Shown in pieces: positions 8,528 to 17,175 of a DNA stretch of 64,000 nucleotides. The DNA is taken from NCBI RefSeq assembly GCF_003052265.1, contig NZ_QANS01000001.1, positions 434,001-498,000 on the forward strand. The letters run 5' to 3'. Each line of letters begins with the position of its first letter. Within the stretch, counting starts at the first letter, position 1. The notes beneath the pieces are model-generated. The model saw only the letters and a list, made by a program, of their open reading frames with translations, was not told the DNA's origin and did no database searches. Position numbers and translations under genes: made by a program. This DNA comes from Stenotrophobium rhamnosiphilum. GTDB lineage: Bacteria; Pseudomonadota; Gammaproteobacteria; Nevskiales; Nevskiaceae.

Positions 8528-9260
8528 TTCCACTTCTGAGTCCAAGGCCGCGCCGCGCTATCTGATCGTTGATCGTGCGTGGATTCGCCGTCCTTCGCGT
8601 ACCCATTACATGCGTCATATCGCGACCGTATTGCCGCAGGCGATTGGGCGACTGATTGAGCGTCTGCAACTCGTGCACTCAAGCCGTGTGCTGGATTTTG
8701 GCTGCGCCGATCAGCCTTACCGGAATTTCTTCAGCGATGACGTCAAATACATCGGTGCAGATCTGCAAGGCAATGCACTAGCGGAAGTGGTGATCGACGC
8801 CAGCGGACGTTTGGGTGTGGAAGACAACACGGTAGATGCCGTGCTTTCCACGCAGGTGCTGGAACACGTCGGCGATCCTGCCGTCTACTTGAGCGAGTCA
8901 CTGCGAGTGCTCAAGCCGGGCGGCCAACTGCTGTTGAGTACCCACGGCATGATGGTTCTGCATCGCGATCCGGTCGATTATTGGCGCTGGACGTCAGACG
9001 GTCTGCGCCATGCCGTTGAACAGGCCGGATTCGAAGTGATTCACTTCGAAGGGTTGATGGGGCTGGGCGCAACTGGCGTGCAGTTCTTACAGGATGCGAC
9101 GGTCCTTAAACTGCCCCGATTCATGCAGCGGGCCTATATCATGATCATGCAGTGCTTCGTGACCTTGGCGGATCGTCTGGATAACGATCAATCCAAGGCC
9201 CTTAATGCCCTCGTTTTTGCCGTCATCGCACGGAAGCCATCAGCGGAAAAGACCTCGTGA
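8520..9260 (+). CDS. Class I SAM-dependent methyltransferase
   Basis: Methyltransferase of 246 residues. SAM-binding motif I is VLDFGCADQP (57-66), an acidic residue at the end of the next strand (YIGADLQGN) would bind ribose, and VDAVLSTQVLEHV and LRVLKPGGQLLLSTHG are motifs II and III of the Methyltransf_11 type. The start is TTG at 8520, overlapping the flippase stop by 8 bp; no better ATG precedes the conserved region. It sits between the flippase and an FkbM methyltransferase, so it probably methylates a sugar of the same glycan. No feature reveals the acceptor. Confidence 0.85.
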   Translation: MSSSTSESKAAPRYLIVDRAWIRRPSRTHYMRHIATVLPQAIGRLIERLQLVHSSRVLDFGCADQPYRNFFSDDVKYIGADLQGNALAEVVIDASGRLGVEDNTVDAVLSTQVLEHVGDPAVYLSESLRVLKPGGQLLLSTHGMMVLHRDPVDYWRWTSDGLRHAVEQAGFEVIHFEGLMGLGATGVQFLQDATVLKLPRFMQRAYIMIMQCFVTLADRLDNDQSKALNALVFAVIARKPSAEKTS

Positions 9261-10105
9261 CACTATCAGCCACTATTCGGCGCAGCCTCATCGCCAGCTC
9301 GCTTGCCGTCGTCGGAAGCTTCAAGCCATTACTGCCTGTCAAAAGTTTTCCTGGGCGCGCGCTCGCGAGTGTTGAACGGCGCTTGAAGGAAGCCCGCTTT
9401 CGCAGTCCGCGCGTTGTGCCGGAATTTGCACGGCTTTATCCCAATGCATTTTTTATCCAGATCGGTTCTAACGACGGTGATCAGCTCGATCCTTTGAAGG
9501 ATGCGATTCGCACCAAGAACTGGAAGGGCATTCTGGTTGAGCCGGTTCCTTATGTTTTTGAGAAGCTGAAACTGCGACACGGCAACAATCCCAGATTAAC
9601 GCTGGAAAATATTGCGATCAGCAAGCAGGCGGGCGTCATGCCGTTCTACCATCTGCGCAATGCCGAAGAAGAACAGAACCTAGAAAAGCCGCCACGCTGG
9701 TACGACGCGCTGGGATCATTCTCGCGCGAGGTCGTCCTCAAACATGAAGATTTGATTCCGGATCTTCGCGAAAGACTCACGGAGTCGAATGTCAACGTGA
9801 CGACCTTCGATGCGCTTTGCATCAAGAACAATGTGAAGCAGATCGACCTGATCCACATCGATACGGAAGGTCATGATTTCGAGATTCTGAAGACGATCGA
9901 TTTCCCTCGCTACCGTCCGAAGCTTGTGATCTACGAACACCATCACCTGAATCCAGTTGATCGTGCAGCGGCACAAGAATACTTACGCAAAAGCGGGTAT
10001 GAGGTCTTTGAAGAGATTCTCGATACTTGGTGTTTGGACATGAGTCAGCCGACTTTCCGCGACCGTCATCTACGCAGCTTGTGGACTGAGGGCGCGGTGG
10101 AGTGA
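9257..10105 (+). CDS. FkbM family methyltransferase
   Basis: SAM-dependent O-methyltransferase of the FkbM family, 282 residues. FFIQIGSNDGDQLDP (65-79) is the SAM loop, GILVEPVPYVFEKL supplies the ribose-binding acid, and IDLIHIDTEGHDFEIL is the family's diagnostic second motif. A hydrophobic N-terminal stretch (residues 10-30) may be a membrane contact. It starts with GTG overlapping the previous stop (GTGA). FkbM proteins in surface-glycan loci methylate hydroxyls of sugars in O-antigen or EPS. This is the fourth methyltransferase in 6 kb, which points to a heavily methylated product. Confidence 0.88.
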   Translation: MTLSATIRRSLIASSLAVVGSFKPLLPVKSFPGRALASVERRLKEARFRSPRVVPEFARLYPNAFFIQIGSNDGDQLDPLKDAIRTKNWKGILVEPVPYVFEKLKLRHGNNPRLTLENIAISKQAGVMPFYHLRNAEEEQNLEKPPRWYDALGSFSREVVLKHEDLIPDLRERLTESNVNVTTFDALCIKNNVKQIDLIHIDTEGHDFEILKTIDFPRYRPKLVIYEHHHLNPVDRAAAQEYLRKSGYEVFEEILDTWCLDMSQPTFRDRHLRSLWTEGAVE

Positions 10106-10109
10106 TCGC

Positions 10110-11063
10110 ATGATGCCGGCGAACAATGCCGATCAATTGCATATCGCTTGCGCTGCAGACGGTAAATATCTTCCGCACTGCGCGGCGACGCTGGCGTCGG
10201 TTTTTGCCTGTGATGCACCCGAAAAAATAACCGTGCATTTCATGCACTCGCCGAATATGGATCGCGCGGCGCGCGATCAGCTATTCGATTGGATCAGGGC
10301 ACAGGGCGCAACGCTGAATCCACTCGTGATTCCGGATGAGGCGGTGAGTGATCTGCCGCGCATCCCATCGATTCCGCAAATCATGTGGTATCGCGTGTTG
10401 CTGCCACGATTGTTGCCGGAGTTGGATCGGATTCTGTACATGGATGCCGACATCATCGCCATGTCCAGCTTGCGCCCGCTTTGGGAAACGCCGCTGGAAG
10501 GTCAGTGGCTCGCGGCGGTAGATAACGTGATGGAGCCCCACGTTCGCAAACATCCTGTGGAACTGGGATTGGCCAGCGAGAACGATTACTTCAACAGCGG
10601 CGTACTGCTGTTCAATTTGAAGCAGATGCGTGCTGATGACAGCACCGCGAGCATCCTTGAATTTGCGCGCAATCCTGGACGGAAATTGTCATGGCCGGAT
10701 CAGGACGCGCTCAACATTGTTCTGGCGAGTCGACGCGTGCATCTGCATCCGCGATGGAATTGTCAGAACACTCTGTTCTTCTGCAATCACGGTGAGCACA
10801 CCTTTGGTAAACAGGTGATGCAAGAGGCTTTGCGTGAGCCGGGCCTGCTTCATTTCGAGGGCTACCACCTCACCAAGCCTTGGCATTACATGTGTACGCA
10901 TCCGCATCGGGATTTGTATTGGAAGTCTCGCAAGAAGACGCCGTGGCCAAAGAAAAATCCAGATGGTTTTACGCTAGCGAATGCCGTTATCCGTCCTTTG
11001 CCGACGGCTTGGTGGCCATTAGCTTTCCGCATTAAAAACCGTCTTCGGAAGTTGCTGGCATGA
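10110..11063 (+). CDS. Glycosyltransferase family 8
   Basis: GT8 enzyme of 317 residues. The LHIACAADGKYLPHCAATL strand, RILYMDADIIAM with DAD at 112-114, NDYFNSGVLLFNLK and WPDQDALN are the standard elements, followed by LLHFEGYHLTKPWHY and the TPWP tail. It is the closest match, by motif order, to the product of the leftward gene at 2175-3098. The start is ATG at 10110 with a second ATG one codon on. It overlaps the next GT8 by 4 bp. Like its relatives it should act on the cytosolic face on a lipid-linked or lipid-A-core acceptor; the sugar is unknown. Confidence 0.9.
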   Translation: MMPANNADQLHIACAADGKYLPHCAATLASVFACDAPEKITVHFMHSPNMDRAARDQLFDWIRAQGATLNPLVIPDEAVSDLPRIPSIPQIMWYRVLLPRLLPELDRILYMDADIIAMSSLRPLWETPLEGQWLAAVDNVMEPHVRKHPVELGLASENDYFNSGVLLFNLKQMRADDSTASILEFARNPGRKLSWPDQDALNIVLASRRVHLHPRWNCQNTLFFCNHGEHTFGKQVMQEALREPGLLHFEGYHLTKPWHYMCTHPHRDLYWKSRKKTPWPKKNPDGFTLANAVIRPLPTAWWPLAFRIKNRLRKLLA

Positions 11064-12022
11064 GCGCCACAACACTAGAACTCGTTTGCGCGGCGGATGA
11101 ACGTTTCCTGCCGCACGCGGCAACTATGCTGTTGTCAGTGGTTGAGAAGGCAGGCATGCCGGTGCGAGTGCACTTCCTGCATTACGACGGACTCTCGGCT
11201 GACATGCTTGAGTCTTTGCGGCAGATGCTGAGCGCATCGGGAACGCCGCTGCAAACCTACGGCATCAGTGATGAGCTGGTTCGCGAGAAGATCGGCGAAT
11301 CACGACCTTATTCTTATTGGTACCGTTTGTTATTCCCGGAGCTGGCGCCGGGTTTAGACAAGGCGCTGTATCTCGATTGCGACATCATCGTCGTCAACGA
11401 TCTTGCGCCCCTGTGGCAAATGGACATCTCCAATTATCTGTGGGGCGCGGTGTGTAATCCGCTGTATCCCTCGATGGAGCCTTGGCCGCTGATCGAGTTG
11501 GGTCTTCCTACGTTGGGAGACTATGTGAATAGCGGCATGTTGTTGATGAACCTCAAGCGCATGCGTGACGAGAAGGTCATCGGCAAGTTCCGTGACTATG
11601 TGACGGCGCATCCCAAGATCAATTGCCCTGATCAGGATGCGATCAATGCCTTGTTCTACAAACAATGTCTGATGCTGCATCCACGCTGGAATCTGCAAAC
11701 CACTTTTTACGAATTGGCGCCGCGCCATATTCCGGTGCCTGCAGAAAAAATTCGCGAAGCATTGGCTGACCCCGCGATCGTTCACTTCATCAGTATTTCA
11801 AAACCATGGCATTACCTCAGCCGACATCCGCTGCGTCATCTCTACGCGCAATATCGTGCGAAGACGCCATGGCCGAACTATGAGCTTGAAGGGCGTGAAT
11901 TCATTTATCGATTGATTCGTCCGCTGCCACCGAGCTTGCAGTACCGCGTGTTCGATTGGTTGGTTGCTGCGAAAGCGCTGAAGCAGCGAGCGGCGAAGCT
12001 TTTATTATCGAAGCAGACTTAG
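11060..12022 (+). CDS. Glycosyltransferase family 8
   Basis: GT8 enzyme of 320 residues with LVCAADERFLPHAATMLLS at the N-terminus, ALYLDCDIIVV (DCD at 106-108), GDYVNSGMLLMNLKRM, CPDQDAINALF and IVHFISISKPWHY. The tail has the shared TPWP motif and a basic C-terminus of about 30 residues that may bind the membrane. It overlaps the previous gene by ATGA and ends just before the GTG of the next GT2 gene. It is the most divergent of the four GT8 copies in the acceptor region, so it probably adds a different linkage. Function beyond sugar transfer cannot be assigned. Confidence 0.9.
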   Translation: MSATTLELVCAADERFLPHAATMLLSVVEKAGMPVRVHFLHYDGLSADMLESLRQMLSASGTPLQTYGISDELVREKIGESRPYSYWYRLLFPELAPGLDKALYLDCDIIVVNDLAPLWQMDISNYLWGAVCNPLYPSMEPWPLIELGLPTLGDYVNSGMLLMNLKRMRDEKVIGKFRDYVTAHPKINCPDQDAINALFYKQCLMLHPRWNLQTTFYELAPRHIPVPAEKIREALADPAIVHFISISKPWHYLSRHPLRHLYAQYRAKTPWPNYELEGREFIYRLIRPLPPSLQYRVFDWLVAAKALKQRAAKLLLSKQT

Positions 12023-12036
12023 GCGGCGACACGATC

Positions 12037-12978
12037 GTGAACACGCCTCCCAAAGTCAGTGTCATCATCCCCACGCATAACCGCCCGCATACCCTGCCGC
12101 GTGCGATACACAGCGTGTTGCAGCAGGGTTATGCCGACATCGAGCTCATCGTTGTCGACGACGCTTCAAAGACGGCGGCTGCCGCTGAAATTGTCGCAGG
12201 GTTTGCTCTGACGGATCCCCGCATTCGTTATATCCGCCGCGAAGTTGGTGGTGGCGCTGCGGCTGCGCGCAACACGGGGATCGAGGCTGCGCTAGGCGAA
12301 TTCATCGCGTTTCAGGATGACGATGATGAATGGCTGCCGGGCAAGCTTGAGCAGCAGATGGCGCTGATGGCCGAGTTGGGTGAGGAATGCCATCTGGTGG
12401 GCGGGCCGCTGATTCGCTACATCGCCGATGTTAAGACGAAGGTCTTTGCGTGGCCTGTGTCGACGAACGATTCTTGGGTGGATACCAAACGTTTTATTGA
12501 GGAACGTACTGCCTATCTTCAGACCGCGATGATTCGAAAATCGGCGCTGAAGAGAATTGGAGGATTCAACCCTGAAGTTCCAATTTCCGAAGATTATGAA
12601 ATGGTGTTGCGTCTGCTCGACCACGGACGCTTGGCGACAGTTAAGGATTTCGTCACTGTTGTATACGAGCAGAGTGGCAGTAGCTTGTCGGCTCAAAAGC
12701 CGCTACGCGTCGTGTCCAATCTGAAGATTCTCGAACTGCACAAGAAGCGTTTGCAGGCCTATCCGTTGGCTATTGGCATTCTTTGTTATGAAGCGGCGGT
12801 TAGTGCATTGCTGACTGGCCAGCGCAGTTTGGCGCTACGCCTCTGGTTTCGCGCTTTGGTCGCTTATCCTCGGGTACTTCGAGTTTATCTATTGCTACCG
12901 ATGCTGATTCTGCCACCGGATACGGCTTCTGCACTGATAGGATTATCTGATCGGCGGAAAAGGGCGCGTGGACGCTGA
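12037..12978 (+). CDS. Glycosyltransferase family 2
   Basis: GT2 enzyme of 313 residues. PKVSVIIPTHNRPHTLPRAI and ELIVVDDASKT form the nucleotide-sugar site, FIAFQDDDDEW is the metal motif, and ISEDYEMVLRLL carries the catalytic acid. I chose GTG at 12037, preceded by AGGCGG, because it gives the family's usual N-terminus; the longer frame from 11956 would overlap the GT8 gene by 67 bp. The C-terminal 80 residues are hydrophobic in places and may be membrane-associated. It overlaps the next gene by one base (TGATG). Confidence 0.88.
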   Translation: MNTPPKVSVIIPTHNRPHTLPRAIHSVLQQGYADIELIVVDDASKTAAAAEIVAGFALTDPRIRYIRREVGGGAAAARNTGIEAALGEFIAFQDDDDEWLPGKLEQQMALMAELGEECHLVGGPLIRYIADVKTKVFAWPVSTNDSWVDTKRFIEERTAYLQTAMIRKSALKRIGGFNPEVPISEDYEMVLRLLDHGRLATVKDFVTVVYEQSGSSLSAQKPLRVVSNLKILELHKKRLQAYPLAIGILCYEAAVSALLTGQRSLALRLWFRALVAYPRVLRVYLLLPMLILPPDTASALIGLSDRRKRARGR

Positions 12979-13892
12979 TGAGCACCATGCCAAAGGTCAG
13001 TGTCATTATTCCTACGTTCAATCGCGCGCACATCCTTGGGCGTGCAATCGCTAGTGTTCTGGGCCAGACTTACTCCGACTTGGAGTTGATCGTTGTGGAC
13101 GATGGCTCCAGTGATGGGACTGCCGCTTTAATCCAGACCTTTCCTGACCCCAGGCTGCGCTATGTCCAGCAACCGCGGAATCTTGGAGTGTCGGCCGCGC
13201 GCAATCGAGGTATCGCCGAGGCGCGTGGTGAGTGGCTGGCGTTTTTGGATAGCGATGATCTTTGGCTGCCGCAAAAACTGGACCGACAGTTTGCGGCTCT
13301 GAGCGGTGTGGATTGTGTTGCCAGTTACTGCAGTTTGCTGCGCATGGACGGGAAAATCTCGATTGAGGTTCCGTTTGGCGACGTTGGAAGCAACTCTGGA
13401 CCCAAGCCTTGGCCATCGCTGTTGATGGACGGAATTTGGTGCACCCAGACTTGGCTCGTGCCCAAACGTGTGGTGATTGAGGCGGGGCAGTTTGATGAGC
13501 GCATGAAGATCTGGGAAGACTGGGATCTCTTGTTGCGGATTGCATTGCTCGGGCCGATTCATCATTTACCCGAAGTGCTGGTGCATTCAACGGTTTCGCA
13601 TGACAGCTTGGTCGGGCAGCATCAGAATCGTCCGACCAGTCTGCGCATCTTGCAGCAAAAGCACGCTGAATTATTTTCGCGTGATGCAACGGTGGCAGCA
13701 CATCACATCTATACCCGCGCACGATTCGAATTGTTGTACGGCGATTGGATGCAAGGCTGGCGCGCGCTGGCGCGCGTGATCGTGCTGCAACCAACACGCA
13801 AGCGGGGCTGGGGTTTGTTGGCGGCATCGCTAACGGGGCGTAAAGGTTTACAGCATATTGCTGAGTGGGCCAAACAGAGAAAAGGCGGATGA
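12978..13892 (+). CDS. Glycosyltransferase family 2
   Basis: GT2 enzyme of 304 residues and close paralogue of the preceding gene product. PKVSVIIPTFNRAHILGRAI, LIVVDDGSSDGT, WLAFLDSDDLWLPQKL and IWEDWDLLLRIA are the four core motifs in order. The WEDW form of the catalytic motif also appears in the leftward GT2 (3095-3985), so these two may share an ancestor or acceptor type. The stop overlaps the ATG of the cytidylyltransferase gene (ATGA at 13889). Donor sugar unknown. Confidence 0.88.
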   Translation: MSTMPKVSVIIPTFNRAHILGRAIASVLGQTYSDLELIVVDDGSSDGTAALIQTFPDPRLRYVQQPRNLGVSAARNRGIAEARGEWLAFLDSDDLWLPQKLDRQFAALSGVDCVASYCSLLRMDGKISIEVPFGDVGSNSGPKPWPSLLMDGIWCTQTWLVPKRVVIEAGQFDERMKIWEDWDLLLRIALLGPIHHLPEVLVHSTVSHDSLVGQHQNRPTSLRILQQKHAELFSRDATVAAHHIYTRARFELLYGDWMQGWRALARVIVLQPTRKRGWGLLAASLTGRKGLQHIAEWAKQRKGG

Positions 13893-14284
13893 GTAAGCGT
13901 GTCGTTACTTTTGGAACGTTTGATGTTTTCCACGTTGGGCATCTGCGCCTGTTGGAGCGCGCGCGCTTGCAGGGCGATTATCTGATCGTGGGCATTTCAA
14001 CGGACGAACTCAATCGCAGCAAGAAGCAGCGTGATCCGGTTTATAACTTGGCCGAGCGCATGGAAATCGTTTCTGGCTTACGCTGTGTTGATCAGGTGTT
14101 TGCGGAAGAATCATTGGAACTCAAGCGTCAATATCTGCTGGAGCATCGGGCTGATGTGCTGGTGATGGGTGATGACTGGGCAGGTCGATTTGACGAGTTC
14201 TCGGATATCTGTGAAGTGCGTTATCTAACGCGTACGCCGGCGATCTCGACGACCGTCACCATTGAAAAGATACGCTCGATATGA
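13889..14284 (+). CDS. TagD-type glycerol-3-phosphate cytidylyltransferase-like protein
   Basis: Nucleotidyltransferase of 131 residues, the normal size for TagD/GCT. It carries the family's GTFDVFHVGH signature at 9-18 and a terminal STTVTIEKIR segment (the RTxGISTT-like motif). The expected reaction is CTP plus glycerol-3-phosphate, or a similar polyol phosphate, giving the CDP-alcohol and pyrophosphate. The start at 13889 forms an ATGA overlap with the GT2 gene; an in-frame ATG 24 bp upstream is inside that gene. It overlaps the next gene, a CDP-alcohol phosphotransferase, by ATGA, so the two probably act in sequence. Substrate choice (glycerol, ribitol, other) is not visible. Confidence 0.88.
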   Translation: MSKRVVTFGTFDVFHVGHLRLLERARLQGDYLIVGISTDELNRSKKQRDPVYNLAERMEIVSGLRCVDQVFAEESLELKRQYLLEHRADVLVMGDDWAGRFDEFSDICEVRYLTRTPAISTTVTIEKIRSI

Positions 14285-14955
14285 CGTTACCGATTCAAAA
14301 ATCCCGTGAGCTACTAACGCGCCGATTCGATACGCCGGATCAGGCTTTACTGACGCGGTATATCAGTCAGCCCTTTGGCGGTGTCGTGGCAGCCGCCGCG
14401 CATGCATTGCGTTTGAGCCCTAACGCTGTGACGTTGATTGGTTTGATTGTGATGCTGGCAGGCACGAGTGCCTATGCTTGGTGTGGTGGATTGAGCGGCG
14501 CGCTTTTGGCTGCTGCACTATTACAGTTGGGATTTGCTTTTGATTGCGCAGACGGCCAACTGGCACGCGCAACGCGTCGGCAGAGTCCGTTTGGTGCTTG
14601 GCTGGATGTGAGTTGCGACCACATCCGGCAGGGTGCTATCTGTCTTGCGCTGACTGTCGTGGTGCCAAACCCGCTCGGATATTTTTGTGCCGCATTGCTA
14701 CTCGCCGGTTTGTCGGTTTACCTCCATACCGTGACCTCGATCAAGGTCGCAGCGGCACCGCCGATGAGTTTGAGCGGCAATGCGAATCGCCTGCGTTTTG
14801 CAGTGAAAGAATGGCTGGATACTCCGGTGTTTTTGCTGATGCTTTGCATGCTCAGAGAGTGGCCTGAGTTGCTATTGATTTATGTCGCGAGCTACGGCTT
14901 GCTGACGCTGGCACGCGCTGTTTCATTGGCCAAGCTGCGCTTGGCGCGCGCTTAA
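14281..14955 (+). CDS. CDP-alcohol phosphatidyltransferase family protein
   Basis: Membrane enzyme of 224 residues that displaces CMP from a CDP-alcohol. The complete catalytic signature is present: D88-x2-D91-G-x2-A95-R96-x8-G105-x3-D109-x3-D113. Hydrophobic segments surround it. Because it is translationally coupled to a TagD-like cytidylyltransferase, the donor is likely the CDP-polyol made by that enzyme, or the pair makes a polyol-phosphate phosphodiester. The acceptor could be a lipid or the lipid-linked glycan. It is unlikely to be the housekeeping PgsA or PssA given this context. Similar pairs occur in inositol-phosphate and teichoic-like pathways, but which applies here is inference. 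Confidence 0.85.
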   Translation: MTLPIQKSRELLTRRFDTPDQALLTRYISQPFGGVVAAAAHALRLSPNAVTLIGLIVMLAGTSAYAWCGGLSGALLAAALLQLGFAFDCADGQLARATRRQSPFGAWLDVSCDHIRQGAICLALTVVVPNPLGYFCAALLLAGLSVYLHTVTSIKVAAAPPMSLSGNANRLRFAVKEWLDTPVFLLMLCMLREWPELLLIYVASYGLLTLARAVSLAKLRLARA

Positions 14956-14975
14956 ATGATTTGAGAATGGATGTG

Positions 14976-16004
14976 ATGAAACGAGTGCTGGTCACGGGTG
15001 GTGCGGGATATATCGGCTCACATACGCTGGTGGAGTTGAGCGAGCGTGGCTATGAGCTTTTCGTGCTCGATGATTTTTCTAACTCCACACCACGCAGCCT
15101 TGATGCGGTAGCAAAGATCACGGGCAAGAAAATTCCGTATAAGGTTTGCGATATCCGCTCAGAGGCTGATGTGGCGGCTGTCTTCCGGGATTTTCGTCCG
15201 GATGCAGTGATTCATTTTGCTGGGGTTAAATCAGTTGGCGAGTCTTGCCGCGAGCCAGTCAAGTATTACGAGATCAATGTTCAGGGCACTTTGAATCTGC
15301 TTTCGGTGATGCAGGCTGCAGGGTGCCGCAATCTGATTTTCAGCTCGTCGGCGACGGTTTATGGTGCGCCATCTGAAATACCACTTACTGAAAACGCGGC
15401 GCTGAGGCCTGTGAATCCGTATGGTCACAGCAAGCGCATGTGTGAGCAGGTGCTATTGGATCTGGCTGCTGCAGATACGCGCTGGCGTGTAGGTCTGCTG
15501 CGTTATTTCAATCCGGCGGGTGCACATGCCAGTGGATTGATTGGCGAAGATCCAAATGGCGAGCCGCACAATTTGGTGCCGTACATCAGTCAAGTGGCAT
15601 CTGGTCTGCGGACGGAATTAAAGATTTTGGGTGACGATTACGAGACGCCTGATGGCACCGGCGTGCGGGATTACATTCATGTGGTTGATCTGGCGATCGG
15701 CCATGTCGTGGCCTTGCAGCATATTTTGGAAGGTACGGAGGCTGCACCCTTGGTGGTGAACCTTGGTTCTGGCGCAGGTTGCTCGGTGATGGATGTGCTG
15801 ACGACATTTCGCCGCGTCAGCGGTCAGCCGATTCCGGCACGCGTGGTTGAGCGTCGTCCCGGAGATTTGCCATCTTATTATTCGTCTTCAGCGCTTGCCG
15901 CTGAGAAATTAAACTGGCGCACTGAACGTGGCATTGAAGAAATTTGTCGTGATGCTTGGAATTGGCAGAGCAAGAACCCGCAGGGTTACGGCGGCGGCCA
16001 ATAA
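14976..16004 (+). CDS. galE: UDP-glucose 4-epimerase
   Basis: NAD-dependent epimerase interconverting UDP-glucose and UDP-galactose (or N-acetyl forms), 342 residues, the normal GalE length. RVLVTGGAGYIGSHT is the NAD-binding loop, FSSSATVYG carries the catalytic serine, and NPYGHSKRMCEQ the Y-x3-K pair. RYFNPAGAHASGLIGEDP is the GalE-specific substrate segment. I chose ATG 14976 from the family N-terminus; in-frame TTG 14961 and ATG 14967 are alternatives. It supplies galactose-type donors for the glycan genes on both sides. Confidence 0.93.
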   Translation: MKRVLVTGGAGYIGSHTLVELSERGYELFVLDDFSNSTPRSLDAVAKITGKKIPYKVCDIRSEADVAAVFRDFRPDAVIHFAGVKSVGESCREPVKYYEINVQGTLNLLSVMQAAGCRNLIFSSSATVYGAPSEIPLTENAALRPVNPYGHSKRMCEQVLLDLAAADTRWRVGLLRYFNPAGAHASGLIGEDPNGEPHNLVPYISQVASGLRTELKILGDDYETPDGTGVRDYIHVVDLAIGHVVALQHILEGTEAAPLVVNLGSGAGCSVMDVLTTFRRVSGQPIPARVVERRPGDLPSYYSSSALAAEKLNWRTERGIEEICRDAWNWQSKNPQGYGGGQ

Positions 16005-16010
16005 AAGTAC

Positions 16011-17150
16011 ATGGAAATTAACAAAAAAATGAAAGTGGCACTCGTTGCAGATTGGATTACTGATCGCGGTGGCGCTGAACTGGTGTTCGAACATTTGTTG
16101 CGTCTATTTCCAGATGCAGACGTATTTACCTCGGTGGTGAAGGGCGATCACCCCATGTTGCGTGGGCATCGTGTGACGCAATCATGGCTGGCGAAGCTGC
16201 CGTTTCTTGCGAATCGACATAAATGGTCAGCGGTTTTTCGACCCTATGCATTTCGGGGGTTCAATCTGTCGGCATATGACCTCGTCATCTCATCCGCCAG
16301 TGCAGAAGCCAAGCATGTCGTGATTCGGCCTGGGGCCGCTCATATTTGTTACTGCCATACGCCAACTCGATATTATTGGTCTCATGCTGAAGACTATATG
16401 GCGCGTCCAGGATTTGGCTGGATGGATTATGTTGTCAGTCTTGGCTTGCGCTTTCTGCTCCCGAAAATGCGTGCGCTTGATTTAGAGGCGGCTAAACGTG
16501 TCACTGCTTTTGTCGCGAATTCGGCCACAACGGCAGAACGAATTCTTCAGTATTACGCTAGAGAGTCGGTCATTGTTCATCCTGGAATACCACTGGATCG
16601 ATTCCAGGTTGGGACTGGATCTAGAGGCGGATACCTTGCTGTAGGCCGAATCGTTCCTTACAAGCGATTTGATTTGCTCGTAGAGGCTTTCAATCATTCT
16701 GGTCGTCGCCTGACCATCGTGTCGTCAATTCAGAATGAGTTGTCAGACAAGCTAGTGAGCTTATCTAACAGTAATATTCAGTGGCACTTTGCGCTTCCAG
16801 ATGCAGAAAAATTGGATTTGATGCAGAAATCGCGTGCCGTCATGTTTCCTCAGGAAGAGGATTTTGGGATTGTTCCGATTGAGGCGATGGCCTGCGGCAC
16901 GCCGCTCGTCGCGTATCGATCTGGAGGGGCTACTGAGACAGTTGTCGAAAATGTCTCTGGAATCTTCTTTGACGAGCAGACGGCAGAATCTTTGAACGCT
17001 GCCATTGGTGAGTTCGAAAAACGCGAATGGTCGCCGACCCTGATCAGGGATGTGGCCGAAGGCTTTTCGACAGAGAGTTTTGGAAAAAAAATTAGAAGTG
17101 TAGTCTCGGCTGTTACAGCTGAAAGCCAGCTTCCCCGAAATGCTGCCTGA
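16011..17150 (+). CDS. Glycosyltransferase family 4
   Basis: Retaining GT-B glycosyltransferase of 379 residues. The N-terminal MKVALVADWITDRGGAEL loop is typical of the WcaI/WbaZ-like mannosyl or rhamnosyl transferases. The C-terminal EEDFGIVPIEAMACGTPLVA block is the E-x7-E donor-binding motif, followed by a SGGATETV glycine-rich loop. ICYCHTPTRYYW near residue 105 is also common in this group. The start could be ATG 16011 or 16029; the latter begins right at the first strand. It opens the EPS-assembly half of the locus after galE. Confidence 0.9.
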   Translation: MEINKKMKVALVADWITDRGGAELVFEHLLRLFPDADVFTSVVKGDHPMLRGHRVTQSWLAKLPFLANRHKWSAVFRPYAFRGFNLSAYDLVISSASAEAKHVVIRPGAAHICYCHTPTRYYWSHAEDYMARPGFGWMDYVVSLGLRFLLPKMRALDLEAAKRVTAFVANSATTAERILQYYARESVIVHPGIPLDRFQVGTGSRGGYLAVGRIVPYKRFDLLVEAFNHSGRRLTIVSSIQNELSDKLVSLSNSNIQWHFALPDAEKLDLMQKSRAVMFPQEEDFGIVPIEAMACGTPLVAYRSGGATETVVENVSGIFFDEQTAESLNAAIGEFEKREWSPTLIRDVAEGFSTESFGKKIRSVVSAVTAESQLPRNAA

Positions 17151-17175
17151 TGTGGATTCGAAACCCTAAGATCGT

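Noticed and set aside
10509-10520. GGCGGTAG resembling the ops element of RfaH-controlled loci
   Set aside because: It lies inside the GT8 coding sequence and is not part of a longer JUMPstart-like block upstream of the locus.
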